Positions 1-9,134 are shown, counted from the stretch's first letter. The stretch is 64,000 nt of DNA from Nocardioides exalbidus (GCF_900105585.1 NZ_FNRT01000002.1:1116001-1180000); one strand, 5' to 3'. A program made the numbers and translations. Notes: generated from the sequence alone by a model not told the origin.

Positions 1-21
1 GGCCGCGGGAATGTGGCTCAC

Positions 22-2379
22 TCACCGCTCAGGCCGGCGGGCGAGGAAGGCGAACTGGGCCTTCTTGGCCGGCAGGTCGGGCATCGGGGCGGGGACCTCG
101 GTGACCGGACCGAGCTCGGCGCCGAGGCGCCGCAGCAGGGCGATCGACGCGGCGTTGTCGACGTCGGGCTCGAGGACCAGCCGGACCACGGCCGGGTCGG
201 CGAAGACCTGCTCGAGGAGGTACGCCGTCAGCTCGGCCGTGTGCCCGGCGCGCGCGGCGTCGGAGGCGAGGAAGAGGTGCACACCGAGGTCGCCGGAGCG
301 CCGGTCGTAGTGCTCGCCGATCTCGTCGACGAACGGGTCGTAGGTCTGCAGCAAGCCGACCGGGTGGTCGTCGAGCAGCGCGAGCGAGGCGGTGAGGTGC
401 GGCTGCTCGTCGATCCAGGCGTAGATGTCGCCGACCTCCTCCGGCGAGCGGGTGCCTATGCCCCAGAAGGCCGCGCGGGGCTCGGTGAACCAGCCGTGCA
501 GCAGCGACGCGTCCGCGACGGGCGAGACCGGTCGGAGGCTGAAGGTGTGCGAGGCGACAGGGAGCAAGGTTCCGTCCTTCCAGGAGGTGAGCTGGTCGTC
601 GTGGTGCGGGTCACCGACGATCCCGGAGGCGCCGAGCGGCACGGCCCAGCGGCTGCGCGACCGGTCCGACAGGTCCCACACGATCCGGGCGATCGGGCCC
701 GAGACGGACATGTCGGTGCCGGGGATCGACGCGGCAGCCGCCACGCACTCGACGTCGCCGTCGAGCGGGGTGCCGGCGACGGAGGGGAGGTACGGCACCG
801 GGTCGAGGCGCAGCTCGGCGTGCGCGTGGATCGGGGTGAGCCGGTGCCGGTCGCCCCACGGTTGGTCGGGCAGCGCGGCGACCTGGGCGAGCGCCGAGCG
901 GGCGATCTCGTCGAGGTCGAGCCCGGGCGGCGGGTCGCGCACCAGGTCGGGCAGGACGCGGGCGATCCGCGACGGCAGGTGCCACCAGGGCGCGAGCACC
1001 TCGGCGTGGACCGGCGGCGCAGCCGACCGCGCCGGCGCCAGCACCGGGTCGGCCACGACCGCAGCGACGACCGCGTCGCGGACGGCGGCGTAGGCACCCG
1101 CGGCGACGGAGTCGGCGGCCATCGACCCGTCCCACGCACGCAGCAGGTCGACGACGGCGGCGCTGCGCTCGGGCAGGTCGTCGAGGCCCAGCAGCAGCCC
1201 CAGCAGCGCGGCGCCGGCCGCGTCGTGGTGGTCGGTGAGCACGGAGGCGGCGCGTCGCACGTCGACCAGGCCGGCGTCGGCCCCTCCCGACGCGAGCAGC
1301 GACGCGATCCGGTCGCGGCGCCACGGCGGCGCGAAGCGCGTGGCGAGGGCGTCCCACCGCTCGTCGGTGCGGTCGTTGGCGGTGACCGCGACCTCGTCGG
1401 GGCCGACCTCGATCCGGGGGAGGTCGACCCAGCCCGTCCACGCGCCGCCGGATCGGACCGGCACCCTCCCCGCGACCCGGTGCAGAACCCGCCCGGTCGT
1501 GTCGGCGACGAGCACGTTGTTGACCGGCTCGACCCAGTGCTCGAGCGCCGCGTCGACGTCGTCGACCGTCCGGGCGCGGAGCAGCGGCAGGATCGCGCCG
1601 AGCCCGACGTCGCCGAGCTCTGAGGTCGGCGTACGGACCACGAGGTGGCCGTCCACGACACTGGCGTCCTGGTAGTCGGCCATCGCGTGGGTGACCGCCC
1701 ACGCGACGTGGCCGGTGTGGCCGAAGTGCTGCACGCCCGGCACGCCGGGGAAGGCCAGCCCGACCACGTCGACCTCGTCGCAGGACAGCCCGACCTGCTG
1801 GTAGATCCCCGGCGACTCGAAGACCCGGTGCGGGTCGGCCCCGATCAGCGGGAGCCCGGTGGTCGTGCGGGCGGCGCCGACGGCGAAGGCGTTGCTCCCG
1901 TGCGGCGGCTCGACCCCCAGCAGCGTGGCCAGCCGGGGGTGGAGGCCGGGCTCGACCGACGCCGCCCAGAGCTTCGTCGGGAAGCCGGCGAAGAGCACGT
2001 GCTGCACGAGGTAGACCGCCAGCGACGACCACGGCTGCCACTCCCCGAGGTCCCCATGGGAGACGAGCTCGGGGGAGGTCGCACCCTCGGCGAAGCCGGC
2101 GCGCACCCCGTCGGCGTACGCCGCGAAGAAGGCCTGCGACTCCGCGTCGAGGGCCGCGAAGCCACGCTGCGCGGTGCCCGCGACGTCGAGGTCGGCGGCG
2201 AAGGCGTCCCAGGCGGCCGAGCCTCCGAGCACGCCGACCCGGCCCTCGCCGCGGAGCCGCTCGACGGTCAGCTGCCAGGCGCGGTCGTGCGCGGTGACCC
2301 GACCCTGGTCGAACGCGAGGTCGAGCAGGGTGGCGGAGCGGACGCGCGGGATGCCGTGCGCGTCCCGATGCACGCTCAC
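22..2379 (-). CDS. Penicillin acylase-like Ntn hydrolase fused to DesC/IucB-type acyltransferase
   Basis: Last gene of the siderophore operon, 785 residues, GTG start 7 bases after the desD stop. Residues 1-605 look like a penicillin/acyl-homoserine-lactone acylase: N-terminal HGIPRV and HDRAWQ blocks, the processing site HGSNAF with the predicted nucleophile Ser162, VNNVLVAD near 286-293, and the late DDQLTSW block. Residues about 612-785 are a GNAT domain of the AlcB/IucB/DesC family (AFWGI, DLGVHLF, LVLEPDVDNAASI), a paralogue of the separate desC gene. No signal peptide is visible, although penicillin acylases are usually exported. Inference: it trims or swaps acyl groups on hydroxamate siderophore intermediates. 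The domain calls are firm, the substrate is unknown. An alternative start is the GTG two codons later. Confidence 0.85.
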   Translation of the reverse strand: MSVHRDAHGIPRVRSATLLDLAFDQGRVTAHDRAWQLTVERLRGEGRVGVLGGSAAWDAFAADLDVAGTAQRGFAALDAESQAFFAAYADGVRAGFAEGATSPELVSHGDLGEWQPWSSLAVYLVQHVLFAGFPTKLWAASVEPGLHPRLATLLGVEPPHGSNAFAVGAARTTTGLPLIGADPHRVFESPGIYQQVGLSCDEVDVVGLAFPGVPGVQHFGHTGHVAWAVTHAMADYQDASVVDGHLVVRTPTSELGDVGLGAILPLLRARTVDDVDAALEHWVEPVNNVLVADTTGRVLHRVAGRVPVRSGGAWTGWVDLPRIEVGPDEVAVTANDRTDERWDALATRFAPPWRRDRIASLLASGGADAGLVDVRRAASVLTDHHDAAGAALLGLLLGLDDLPERSAAVVDLLRAWDGSMAADSVAAGAYAAVRDAVVAAVVADPVLAPARSAAPPVHAEVLAPWWHLPSRIARVLPDLVRDPPPGLDLDEIARSALAQVAALPDQPWGDRHRLTPIHAHAELRLDPVPYLPSVAGTPLDGDVECVAAAASIPGTDMSVSGPIARIVWDLSDRSRSRWAVPLGASGIVGDPHHDDQLTSWKDGTLLPVASHTFSLRPVSPVADASLLHGWFTEPRAAFWGIGTRSPEEVGDIYAWIDEQPHLTASLALLDDHPVGLLQTYDPFVDEIGEHYDRRSGDLGVHLFLASDAARAGHTAELTAYLLEQVFADPAVVRLVLEPDVDNAASIALLRRLGAELGPVTEVPAPMPDLPAKKAQFAFLARRPER

Positions 2380-2386
2380 GAGGCGC

Positions 2387-4168
2387 TCACGCCCGCACGG
2401 CTGCCGGGTTGGCCAGCGTGCCCGCGTAGATCAGGGACTCGGCCTGGTCGGCGATGTCGACCATCTGGAGGGTGTTGCGCAGCTGGAGCCGGTTGAGGCA
2501 CGAGTGCGCGAACTCCGCCCGCAGCAGGTCGTAGGTCGCCGCGGCACCGGCCAGCTCCGGGTGGTCGTCGAGGTGGCCCGCGATCGTCTCGCGCACCAGC
2601 TCCCAGAAGTGCTCGTCGCACAGCAGGTCGGCGCCGGCGAGGATCCCGCCGAGGTGGCGCAGGAACCCGTCGAAGACGTCGGTGTGGATCGCGAGCGCGG
2701 CCGTCGCGGGCGGGACGACCGAGCGGATCCGCTCGACCTCCGCGGGCAGCGGCCGGTCGGTGAGCACCGCGACCTCCTCGCCGATGTCCTTCATGACCAT
2801 CCGCACCGGCACGTGGTCGCGCAGCACCATCACCAGGTTCTCCCCGTGCGGCATGAACGCGAGGTCGTGCGCGAGCAGACAGTGCACGAGCGGGCGGAGG
2901 TAGGCGCGCAGGTAGCTCGCGACCCAGTCGGCCGGGTCGAGCCCGGACGCGGCGACGAGCTCGCCGACGAGCGGCACGCCGTCGCGGTCGCGGTGCAGCA
3001 GCGAGGCCATCGTCGCCAGCCGCTCGCCCTCGCGCAGCTGCGGCACCGGGCTCTCGCGCCACAGCGCGGCGACCATCTTGCGGTAGGGCGAGGTGACAGG
3101 GAGGCGGTGGTAGGCGTCGCCCGTCCAGCCGATCGCCGCGTGCTCCCGGAGCACCGTGAAGCCGAGGGCCGCCAGCTCGTCGTCCCCCCGGACGAGGCTG
3201 GCGACCCAGTCGTTGATCGCCGGCGTGGCAGCCATGTAGGCCGGCGAGAGGCCCCGGAGGAAGCCCATGTTCTGCACGGCGAGCGCGACCTTCACGTAGG
3301 ACCGCCCGGGGTGGTCGACGGGGAAGAAGGTGCGGATCGACTGCTGCGCGCGGTGGACGGCGTCGACCTCGCCGAGGGGTACGACGGCCTGCCGCGCGAC
3401 GTCGGGCGCGAAGGTCACCGCGAGCCGGTTCGCCCACTGCCACGGGTGGACGGGCAGGTAGAGGTAGTCGACCGGGTCGAGGCCCAGGTCGCGCAGCCGC
3501 TTCTCGAAGTCGACGAGCACGTCGGGGCCGAGCTCCTCGGCGTAGTGCTGCTCCTCGGTGCGCCCCTCGGACAGGGACAGCTGCGCCTCGTCACGGCGTA
3601 CGGCGACCCAGTGCAGGCGCACGTCCGCGCCGGTCTCCGGCGCGAAGGCGGCGTAGTCGTCGACCCCGAAGCCGATGCGGCCGTTGCAGGCGACGAAGCC
3701 CGGGTGGCCCTCCGACATCGCGGCCTCGATCGTCTGGTGGTCGGCGTCGACGAGGTCGCGCGAGGAGAGCCGGTGGTGGGTGAGCTTCCACGCCGCGGAG
3801 GCGAGCGTGCTGGCGATCTCCTCGAGGTAGACCGCGAGCAGGTGGTCGGGGATCTCGAGCAGCTCGTTGCAGTCGACGACGAAGTCCTGGGCGTCGACGG
3901 CGGTCCGGCGCTCGCCGACGAGGCGCACGACCGACGCCGGGTCGACGACCCAGTGCTCGAGCGCGTGGCGCCGCGCCTCGAAGAGGTAGGTCGAGGCGCC
4001 GAGCGTGAGCTGCCAGACGTCGCCGTGGGGCCGTGGTGCGAGCAGGCGCTCGTGGGTGAACTCGGCGATCGCCTTGGCGACGAGCTCGCGGTGGGCCCGG
4101 GCCATCGTCGCCGGAGTGAGGTGGGCGGTGAGGTGGGCGGTCAGGTCGGCGCTGGAGTGGGTGGTCAT
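2387..4168 (-). CDS. desD: NRPS-independent siderophore synthetase, IucA/IucC family (DesD-like)
   Basis: 593 residues, the usual size for the family. These ATP-dependent ligases join N-hydroxy-N-acyl diamines into hydroxamate oligomers and macrocycles such as desferrioxamine. Typical blocks are visible: HPGFVACNGRIGF, LPVHPWQW, TSPYRKMVAALW and a late FMPHGENLVMVL. The ATG at 4168 is chosen because GGAGGAGC precedes it and because its ATGA overlaps the desC stop, giving translational coupling; the reading frame stays open upstream but that extension is arginine/proline-rich and not family-like. Product class (desferrioxamine-like) is inferred from the complete desABCD set; the exact siderophore cannot be read from sequence. 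Confidence 0.93.
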   Translation of the reverse strand: MTTHSSADLTAHLTAHLTPATMARAHRELVAKAIAEFTHERLLAPRPHGDVWQLTLGASTYLFEARRHALEHWVVDPASVVRLVGERRTAVDAQDFVVDCNELLEIPDHLLAVYLEEIASTLASAAWKLTHHRLSSRDLVDADHQTIEAAMSEGHPGFVACNGRIGFGVDDYAAFAPETGADVRLHWVAVRRDEAQLSLSEGRTEEQHYAEELGPDVLVDFEKRLRDLGLDPVDYLYLPVHPWQWANRLAVTFAPDVARQAVVPLGEVDAVHRAQQSIRTFFPVDHPGRSYVKVALAVQNMGFLRGLSPAYMAATPAINDWVASLVRGDDELAALGFTVLREHAAIGWTGDAYHRLPVTSPYRKMVAALWRESPVPQLREGERLATMASLLHRDRDGVPLVGELVAASGLDPADWVASYLRAYLRPLVHCLLAHDLAFMPHGENLVMVLRDHVPVRMVMKDIGEEVAVLTDRPLPAEVERIRSVVPPATAALAIHTDVFDGFLRHLGGILAGADLLCDEHFWELVRETIAGHLDDHPELAGAAATYDLLRAEFAHSCLNRLQLRNTLQMVDIADQAESLIYAGTLANPAAVRA

Positions 4169-4698
4169 GCTGCTCCTCCGAGTGCGGAGTCGTGGAAGGC
4201 CGCGCGGGTGCAGAAGCTCAGCGCCGCGGTCTTGTCGGCCAGCTCGACGTGGCGGGCGACCACGAAGCCGACCGCCTCGTTGAGCACGGCGATCCGGTGG
4301 TTGCGGGCGTCGGGCTCGACCACCACGCGCCGCACCGAGGGGTCGGCGAAGCACGCCTTCATCACGCGGCGCATCACGGCCCGGGTGAAGCCGTGGACGG
4401 GCTGGTCGGTCGGCGCGACGAGGACGTGCATGCCGACGTCACCGGCCCGCAGCTCGGGGAGGCCGGCCAGCGGCGAGTGCGCGGGGTCGTACGTCTCCAC
4501 GAGGAACGCCGGCTCGCCGTCGGCCCGGCCGAGCAGCGCCTCGTGGTGCGGGTCGGCCGCGATCCTGGCGTAGTCGTCGCGCACCTGCGCCGGGGTGGCG
4601 TCCTGCATGCCCCAGAAGACCGACCGCGGGTGGGTGACCCACGCGTGGAGCAGCGCCAGGTCGCGACCGGTGTCGAGGGGTTCGAGGGTCAGTCTCAC
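4165..4698 (-). CDS. desC: Siderophore N-acyltransferase, GNAT/AlcB-IucB type (DesC-like)
   Basis: 177 residues. Transfers an acyl group from acyl-CoA to the hydroxylamine of N-hydroxycadaverine (family knowledge). Motifs seen: SVFWGMQDATPAQVRDDY, LVETYDPA, AGDVGMHVL and VVVEPDARNHRIAVLNEAVGF. The GTG start overlaps the desB stop as GTGA and follows GAGGAGG; the frame is open far upstream but that part only shadows desB. ATGA overlap with desD downstream. The fused acyltransferase domain at the operon end is a clear relative, so this operon encodes two enzymes of this class. Confidence 0.9.
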   Translation of the reverse strand: MRLTLEPLDTGRDLALLHAWVTHPRSVFWGMQDATPAQVRDDYARIAADPHHEALLGRADGEPAFLVETYDPAHSPLAGLPELRAGDVGMHVLVAPTDQPVHGFTRAVMRRVMKACFADPSVRRVVVEPDARNHRIAVLNEAVGFVVARHVELADKTAALSFCTRAAFHDSALGGAA

Positions 4699-6014
4699 GA
4701 CGCCTCCTCGACCGACGACGTGAGGAAGCGGTCGGGGATGCCCCACTCCTGGAAGGCGATCCGCTTCTCCACGGGGTAGGGCTCGCGGCCCAGCACCTGG
4801 GCGAGGATCACCGAGTTGCGCATCGCCCCCATGCCGAGGTCGGGCGCGACGAAGCCGTGCGTGTGCTCCTCGGCGTTCTGCACGAAGACCTCGCTGTCGG
4901 CGTGGTCGACGGCGAAGGTGCCGCCGGCGAGGAAGCGGCCGCGCTCGTCCCAGCGGATCCGGTCGCGGACGCCGTCGAGGAAGTCGGGCACGCGCGGCGC
5001 GTAGCCGGTGGCGAGCACGAGCGACTCGGTCGTCATCCGGCCGGTGGTGCCCTGCTCGGTGTGGCGCAGGTCGAGGGCGTACGCCCTCCCGTCCCACCGG
5101 GCTGCGGTCACCTCGGTCGCGGTGAGCAGGGTCGTCTCGACGCCGGTCGTGGCCTCGCGGCGGTAGAGCTCGTCGAAGATCGCGTTGATCGTGTCGGAGC
5201 TGATCCCCTTCGACAGCGCGGCCTGGCCCTGCTGCACCTCGGCGCGGCGTGGTGCCGGCAGCGCCTGGAAGTACGACGACCACTCCGGCGAGGTCATCTC
5301 GAGGGTGAGCTTGGTGTACTCCATCGGGAAGAACCGCGGCGAGCGGGTGACCCAGCCGAGCTCGAACCCGTGGGTCTCCTGCTCGGCCAGCAGGTCGGCG
5401 TAGACCTCCGCGGCGGACTGGCCGCTGCCGACGACCGTGATCGAGCCGGTGGCGAGCAGCTCCTCCTTGCGGGCGAGGTAGTCGGCGGAGTGGAGCGCAG
5501 GTCCGCCGCCCTCCCCTGCACCGTCGATGGCGAACGGGATGCGCGGCGCGGTGCCGGTGCCGAGCACGAGGTGACGGGTGCGCCAGCTGCGGCCGGTCGC
5601 CGAGCGGACGACGTAGGCCTCCCCGTCGTGCTCGACCGCGACCACGCGCTCGCCGAGCTCGATCGAGTCGAGGCGGTCGGCGGCCCAGCGGCAGTAGTCG
5701 TCGTACTCGCGGCGCAGGGGGTAGAAGCTCTCGCGGATGTAGAACGGGTAGAGCCGGCCGACGTCCTTGAGGAACGCGAGGTAGGAGAAGCGCGACGTCG
5801 GGTCGGCGAGGGTGACCAGGTCGGCCATGAACGGCACCTGCAGCGTCGCGTCGGGCAGCATCATCCCGGGGTGCCAGGAGAAGCCGCTGTCGGCCTCGAG
5901 GAAGACGGCGTCGAGGCCGGGGATCGGGTCGGCGAGGCAGGCCAGGCCGAGGTTGAAGGGGCCGAGGCCGATGCCGAGGAGGTCGTGGGTGCGCTCGCGG
6001 GCGTGCTCGGTCAT
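4695..6014 (-). CDS. desB: FAD/NADPH-dependent lysine/cadaverine N-monooxygenase (DesB-like)
   Basis: 439 residues, normal for IucD/DesB enzymes, which hydroxylate the terminal amine of lysine or cadaverine. The FAD site DLLGIGLGPFNLGLA lies at residues 11-25, the NADPH site TVVGSGQSAAEVY in the middle, and LATGYAPRVPDFL near residue 340. ATG start overlaps the desA stop (ATGA). All des genes overlap by 4 bases, so they are presumably one transcript under the iron box before desA. Substrate is assigned to cadaverine because a decarboxylase gene precedes it. Confidence 0.93.
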   Translation of the reverse strand: MTEHARERTHDLLGIGLGPFNLGLACLADPIPGLDAVFLEADSGFSWHPGMMLPDATLQVPFMADLVTLADPTSRFSYLAFLKDVGRLYPFYIRESFYPLRREYDDYCRWAADRLDSIELGERVVAVEHDGEAYVVRSATGRSWRTRHLVLGTGTAPRIPFAIDGAGEGGGPALHSADYLARKEELLATGSITVVGSGQSAAEVYADLLAEQETHGFELGWVTRSPRFFPMEYTKLTLEMTSPEWSSYFQALPAPRRAEVQQGQAALSKGISSDTINAIFDELYRREATTGVETTLLTATEVTAARWDGRAYALDLRHTEQGTTGRMTTESLVLATGYAPRVPDFLDGVRDRIRWDERGRFLAGGTFAVDHADSEVFVQNAEEHTHGFVAPDLGMGAMRNSVILAQVLGREPYPVEKRIAFQEWGIPDRFLTSSVEEAS

Positions 6015-7474
6015 CGGGCCACCGCCAGACGATCGCCGCGTCCTGACGCCGGGGAACCGGCCAGCCGCTCGCCGGCCTCCCGCACCATCGCGACGACGCC
6101 GAGGATGTCGTCGACGGTCGCGACCGGGTTGAGCAGGGTGAGCTTGAGGTAGGACCGGCCGTCGACCCTGGTGGCCGCGACAAGGGCGCGGCCGTCGTCG
6201 AAGAGCTCGGCGCGGATGGCGGCGTTGAGCGCCGTCAACGCGGCCTCGTCGTGGCCGGGCGGGGAGCAGCGGAACACGATCGTGCTCAGCCGGGGCGCCG
6301 CGGCGACGTCGATGTCGGGCATCGCGGTCAGCTCGGCGGCGACCGCGTCGGCGAGGTCGATGACGGTGTCGAGGTGCTCGCCGATCGCCTCGGCGCCCAT
6401 GACCCGCAGGGTCATCCAGAGCTTGAGCGCCTCGAAGCGGCGTGTGGTCTGGAGGCTCTTGTCGACCTGGTTGGGGTGCGCGGAGTCCTTCGGGTTGAGG
6501 TAGTCGGCGTGCCAGGTGACGTGGCCGAGGGTCGCCCCGTCGCGGACGACGAGGGCACTGCACGAGACCGGCTGGAACCAGGTCTTGTGGTAGTCGATCG
6601 CCACCGAGTCGGCCAGCTCGATGCCGGCGAGCCAGCCGCGCCGCCGGGGCGAGACGAGGAGCCCGCCGCCGTAGGCCGCGTCGACGTGGAACCACGCGCC
6701 GTGGGCCTTCGCGAGAGCAGCGACCTCGGGGAGCGGGTCGATCGCGCCGAAGTCGGTGGTGCCGGCGGTCGCGACGACGGCCATCGGCGTCCGGCCGGTG
6801 GCGGTGCAGTCGGCCAGCGCGGTCGAGAGCGCGCCCGGGTCCATCCGGCGCGAGACGTCGACGGGCACCGGGACGACCGACTCGTCGCCGAGGCCGAGCA
6901 GCCGCGCGGCCTTCTGGACCGAGAAGTGGCCGTCCGCGCTGGCGAAGATGCGGAGGTCCTCCGCCCGGTGCCCCTCCTTCTGGCCGCGGGCCAGCAGGAG
7001 GGCCTGGAGGTTCGACTGGGTGCCACCCGTGGTGAAGACGCCGTCCGCGCGGTCGTCGTACCCGATCCGGGCGGCGGTCCAGTCGACGAGGTGGCGCTCG
7101 ATGAAGGTGGCGCCGGCGCTCTGGTCGAAGGTGTCGAGGCTGGAGTTGACCCCACTGATGAAGACCTCGGCCGCGAGCGCCGGGATGACGACCGGGCAGT
7201 TGAGGTGCGCCGCCGCGGTCGGCTCGTGGAACCAGATCGCGTCGTCGAGCCAGAGGCAGGAGAGCTCGGCGAGCGCCTCCGATCCCTCGCCCAGCGGGCG
7301 GTCGAGGTCGACGGCGGCCACGCGGGCGGCGGCCTCGCGCGGCGAGACCCCGGTCAGCGGGCGGCCGCTGGTCCCCTCCAGGTGGTCGACGAGGTGGTCC
7401 ACCGCCGAGGCGACGGCCCGGCGGTAGCGTCCCGCGTTGGCGGGGTGGAAGAGGTGCTGCCAAGGTGAGCGCAC
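6011..7474 (-). CDS. desA: PLP-dependent lysine decarboxylase, first enzyme of hydroxamate siderophore pathway (DesA-like)
   Basis: 487 residues from a GTG start preceded by GGAGGG. Group II decarboxylase fold; the PLP lysine is in AIDYHKTW (Lys297), with FASADGHFSV and HVDAAYGGGLL completing the cofactor pocket. In the family the enzyme makes cadaverine from lysine. The frame stays open 21 codons further up to an ATG at 7537, but that extension would read straight through the iron-regulator palindrome at 7502-7526, and family members begin close to the sequence chosen here (HLFHPANAGRYRRAV aligns with the DesA N-terminus). Iron-repressed regulation is therefore expected. Confidence 0.92.
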   Translation of the reverse strand: MRSPWQHLFHPANAGRYRRAVASAVDHLVDHLEGTSGRPLTGVSPREAAARVAAVDLDRPLGEGSEALAELSCLWLDDAIWFHEPTAAAHLNCPVVIPALAAEVFISGVNSSLDTFDQSAGATFIERHLVDWTAARIGYDDRADGVFTTGGTQSNLQALLLARGQKEGHRAEDLRIFASADGHFSVQKAARLLGLGDESVVPVPVDVSRRMDPGALSTALADCTATGRTPMAVVATAGTTDFGAIDPLPEVAALAKAHGAWFHVDAAYGGGLLVSPRRRGWLAGIELADSVAIDYHKTWFQPVSCSALVVRDGATLGHVTWHADYLNPKDSAHPNQVDKSLQTTRRFEALKLWMTLRVMGAEAIGEHLDTVIDLADAVAAELTAMPDIDVAAAPRLSTIVFRCSPPGHDEAALTALNAAIRAELFDDGRALVAATRVDGRSYLKLTLLNPVATVDDILGVVAMVREAGERLAGSPASGRGDRLAVAR

Positions 7475-7501
7475 GGACGTACGTCCCTCCGAGTAGGGAG
7501 T

Positions 7502-7526
7502 GAGTAAGGCAAGGCTTACCTTACTC
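7502..7526. promoter_or_regulatory. DtxR/IdeR-type iron box upstream of desA
   Basis: The 19-base core TAAGGCAAGGCTTACCTTA (7505-7523) is a near-perfect inverted repeat and extends by GAG/CTC on both sides; only two pairs and the centre are unsymmetrical. It closely matches the known IdeR/DmdR consensus TTAGGTTAGGCTAACCTAA. It sits 28 bases before the desA GTG, so Fe-loaded repressor would block the des operon. Confidence 0.9.
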
Positions 7527-7550
7527 ACCAACCTCATCCGCGCTACGTGA

Positions 7551-7572
7551 GGGCGGTCACACCCGACCGCCC
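7551..7572 (-). terminator. Hairpin downstream of the amidohydrolase gene
   Basis: Perfect 8-base arms GGGCGGTC and GACCGCCC around a 6-base loop, starting 7 bases after the amidohydrolase stop. No U-tract follows, as is common in high-GC actinobacteria. It separates that gene from the des promoter. Confidence 0.6.
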
Positions 7573-7579
7573 GGCGGCG

Positions 7580-9091
7580 TCACGAGGGGTCGCGGGAGTA
7601 CGCCACCTCGCCGGCCACCCAGGTCGCCACCACGTTCTCCCCGAAGGACCGCAGCCGCAGGCCGTGCGCGCGGTCGGACGACCCGTCGAGGGGGTCGGCG
7701 TCGAGCAGCACCAGGTCGCCCGGGTGCCCGACGGCCACGGTGCCCCAGCCGTCGGTCGAGGCGGCGAGCGCCTCGCGGGCGGTGATCGCCTGCTCGGGGT
7801 GCCACGGCTCGCGCTCGTCGCCGGAGCGGTGGACGGCGGCCGCGATCGCCAGCCACGGGTCGAGCGGGGAGACGGGCGCGTCGGAGCCGAGGACGACGTC
7901 GACGCCCTCGTCGAGCATCCAGCGCAGCGGGAAGCACCGCTCGGCTCGTCCCGGCCAGAGCCGTTCGGTGACGTCGCGGTCGTCGAGCAGGTGGGCGGGC
8001 TGCACGCTCGCCCGGACACCGAGCCCGGCCATCCGACGGACGTCGTCGCGCGTGGTCAGCTGGACGTGCTCGATCCCGCCGTGGGCGCCGGTCTCGGCGA
8101 AGGCGGCCAGCGCCTCGGTGACGGCGCGGTCGCCGATGGCGTGCACGGCGACGTCGAGCCCGCCGGCCGTGGCGCGGGCGAGCAGGTCGCGGAGCTCGGC
8201 CGGGGTCTGGTTCGGCTGCCCGGACTCGAAGCCGGCGACGGCCTTCTCGGCGTACGGCTCGCAGCACCAGGCCGTGCGGGTGTTGAGCGAGCCGTCGCTG
8301 ATGATCTTGAGCGGCCCCATCGTCAGGCGGCCCCCGGGATCGGACACGGAGTCGGCGAGCGGGTCGCCGGAGCGCAGGCCGCGGGAGAGCACGTCGTCGA
8401 GGCCGTCGGCGTAGCAGGCGTGGCGGATCCGCAGCAGCGATGCACCGTCGGCCCACCGCGCCACCCAGTCGGCGACACCGCCGCTGAACTCGAGGTCGAC
8501 GAGACCGACGACTCCCTGCGCGGCGGCCGCCTCCATCGAGCGGCGGTAGGCGTCCGGCCCGGTGCCGTCGGTGCCCAGCACCGTGGCGAGCCGGCCGTAG
8601 GCCATGAACCACTCCGCCTCGCTGACCACGCTGTCGCGCGTCGAGAGCGCCAGCACGTGCAGCGCGGTCGTGTTGAGCCAGCCGTGGTGGCCGTCGCCGG
8701 CGATCAGCACGATCGGCTGGTCGGTGTCGATGGCGTCGAGGTCGGACACGGACGGGTTCTCCGGCCACGCGGTCGGACGGTGTCCCCACCCGATGACCGG
8801 CAGGTCGGGCCACTCCTCGAGCCGCTCCCGCACCAGCGCCACGGCCTCCGCGCTCGACCGGGCCGGGGCGAGGTCGAGCCGCGCGGACGCGAGCGTCCAC
8901 TGGCCGAGGTGGACGTGCTGGTCCCACAGGCCGGGCGCGAGCCAGCGACCTCCGGCGTCGTGCTCGCGCTCGTGGTCGTGGGGCGGCAGGCCCGGGCCGA
9001 CCTCGACGACCCGCCCCTCCTCGAGGCGCACGTCGACCGGACCGTCGACGACATCGGTGACGGCCACCAGCCGGGCATTGCGGATCAGCAC
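7580..9091 (-). CDS. YtcJ-type metal-dependent amidohydrolase
   Basis: 503 residues. Amidohydrolase superfamily (Amidohydro_3): N-terminal LIRNARLVAV, metal ligands WDQHVHLGQW, the YtcJ signature AVHAIGDRAVTEALAAF, EHVQL, and LGSDAPVSPLDPW near the end. Such enzymes hydrolyse N-acyl or formyl-amide bonds; the substrate here is unknown. The GTG at 9091 is chosen because it starts exactly at the conserved first strand and follows GGTGGGA; the longer frame runs into the divergent promoter and the opposite gene. It is separated from the des operon by a terminator, so a siderophore role is not implied. Confidence 0.85.
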   Translation of the reverse strand: MLIRNARLVAVTDVVDGPVDVRLEEGRVVEVGPGLPPHDHEREHDAGGRWLAPGLWDQHVHLGQWTLASARLDLAPARSSAEAVALVRERLEEWPDLPVIGWGHRPTAWPENPSVSDLDAIDTDQPIVLIAGDGHHGWLNTTALHVLALSTRDSVVSEAEWFMAYGRLATVLGTDGTGPDAYRRSMEAAAAQGVVGLVDLEFSGGVADWVARWADGASLLRIRHACYADGLDDVLSRGLRSGDPLADSVSDPGGRLTMGPLKIISDGSLNTRTAWCCEPYAEKAVAGFESGQPNQTPAELRDLLARATAGGLDVAVHAIGDRAVTEALAAFAETGAHGGIEHVQLTTRDDVRRMAGLGVRASVQPAHLLDDRDVTERLWPGRAERCFPLRWMLDEGVDVVLGSDAPVSPLDPWLAIAAAVHRSGDEREPWHPEQAITAREALAASTDGWGTVAVGHPGDLVLLDADPLDGSSDRAHGLRLRSFGENVVATWVAGEVAYSRDPS

Positions 9092-9134
9092 GGTCCCACC
9101 GTAGGGAATGGACTGCGACGGCACGGAGGGCGGA

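Noticed and set aside
13..1623. Long plus-strand open frame opposite the acylase gene
   Set aside because: Shadow of a high-GC gene; the translation is Arg/Gly/Val-rich with no family motifs. The same applies to many other long antisense frames in the window.
7475..7537. N-terminal extension of desA to an ATG at 7537
   Set aside because: It would translate the IdeR palindrome and does not match the family N-terminus.
7580..9091. Amidohydrolase as a sixth member of the siderophore operon
   Set aside because: It lies upstream of desA on the same strand and is separated by a terminator and the iron-box promoter.
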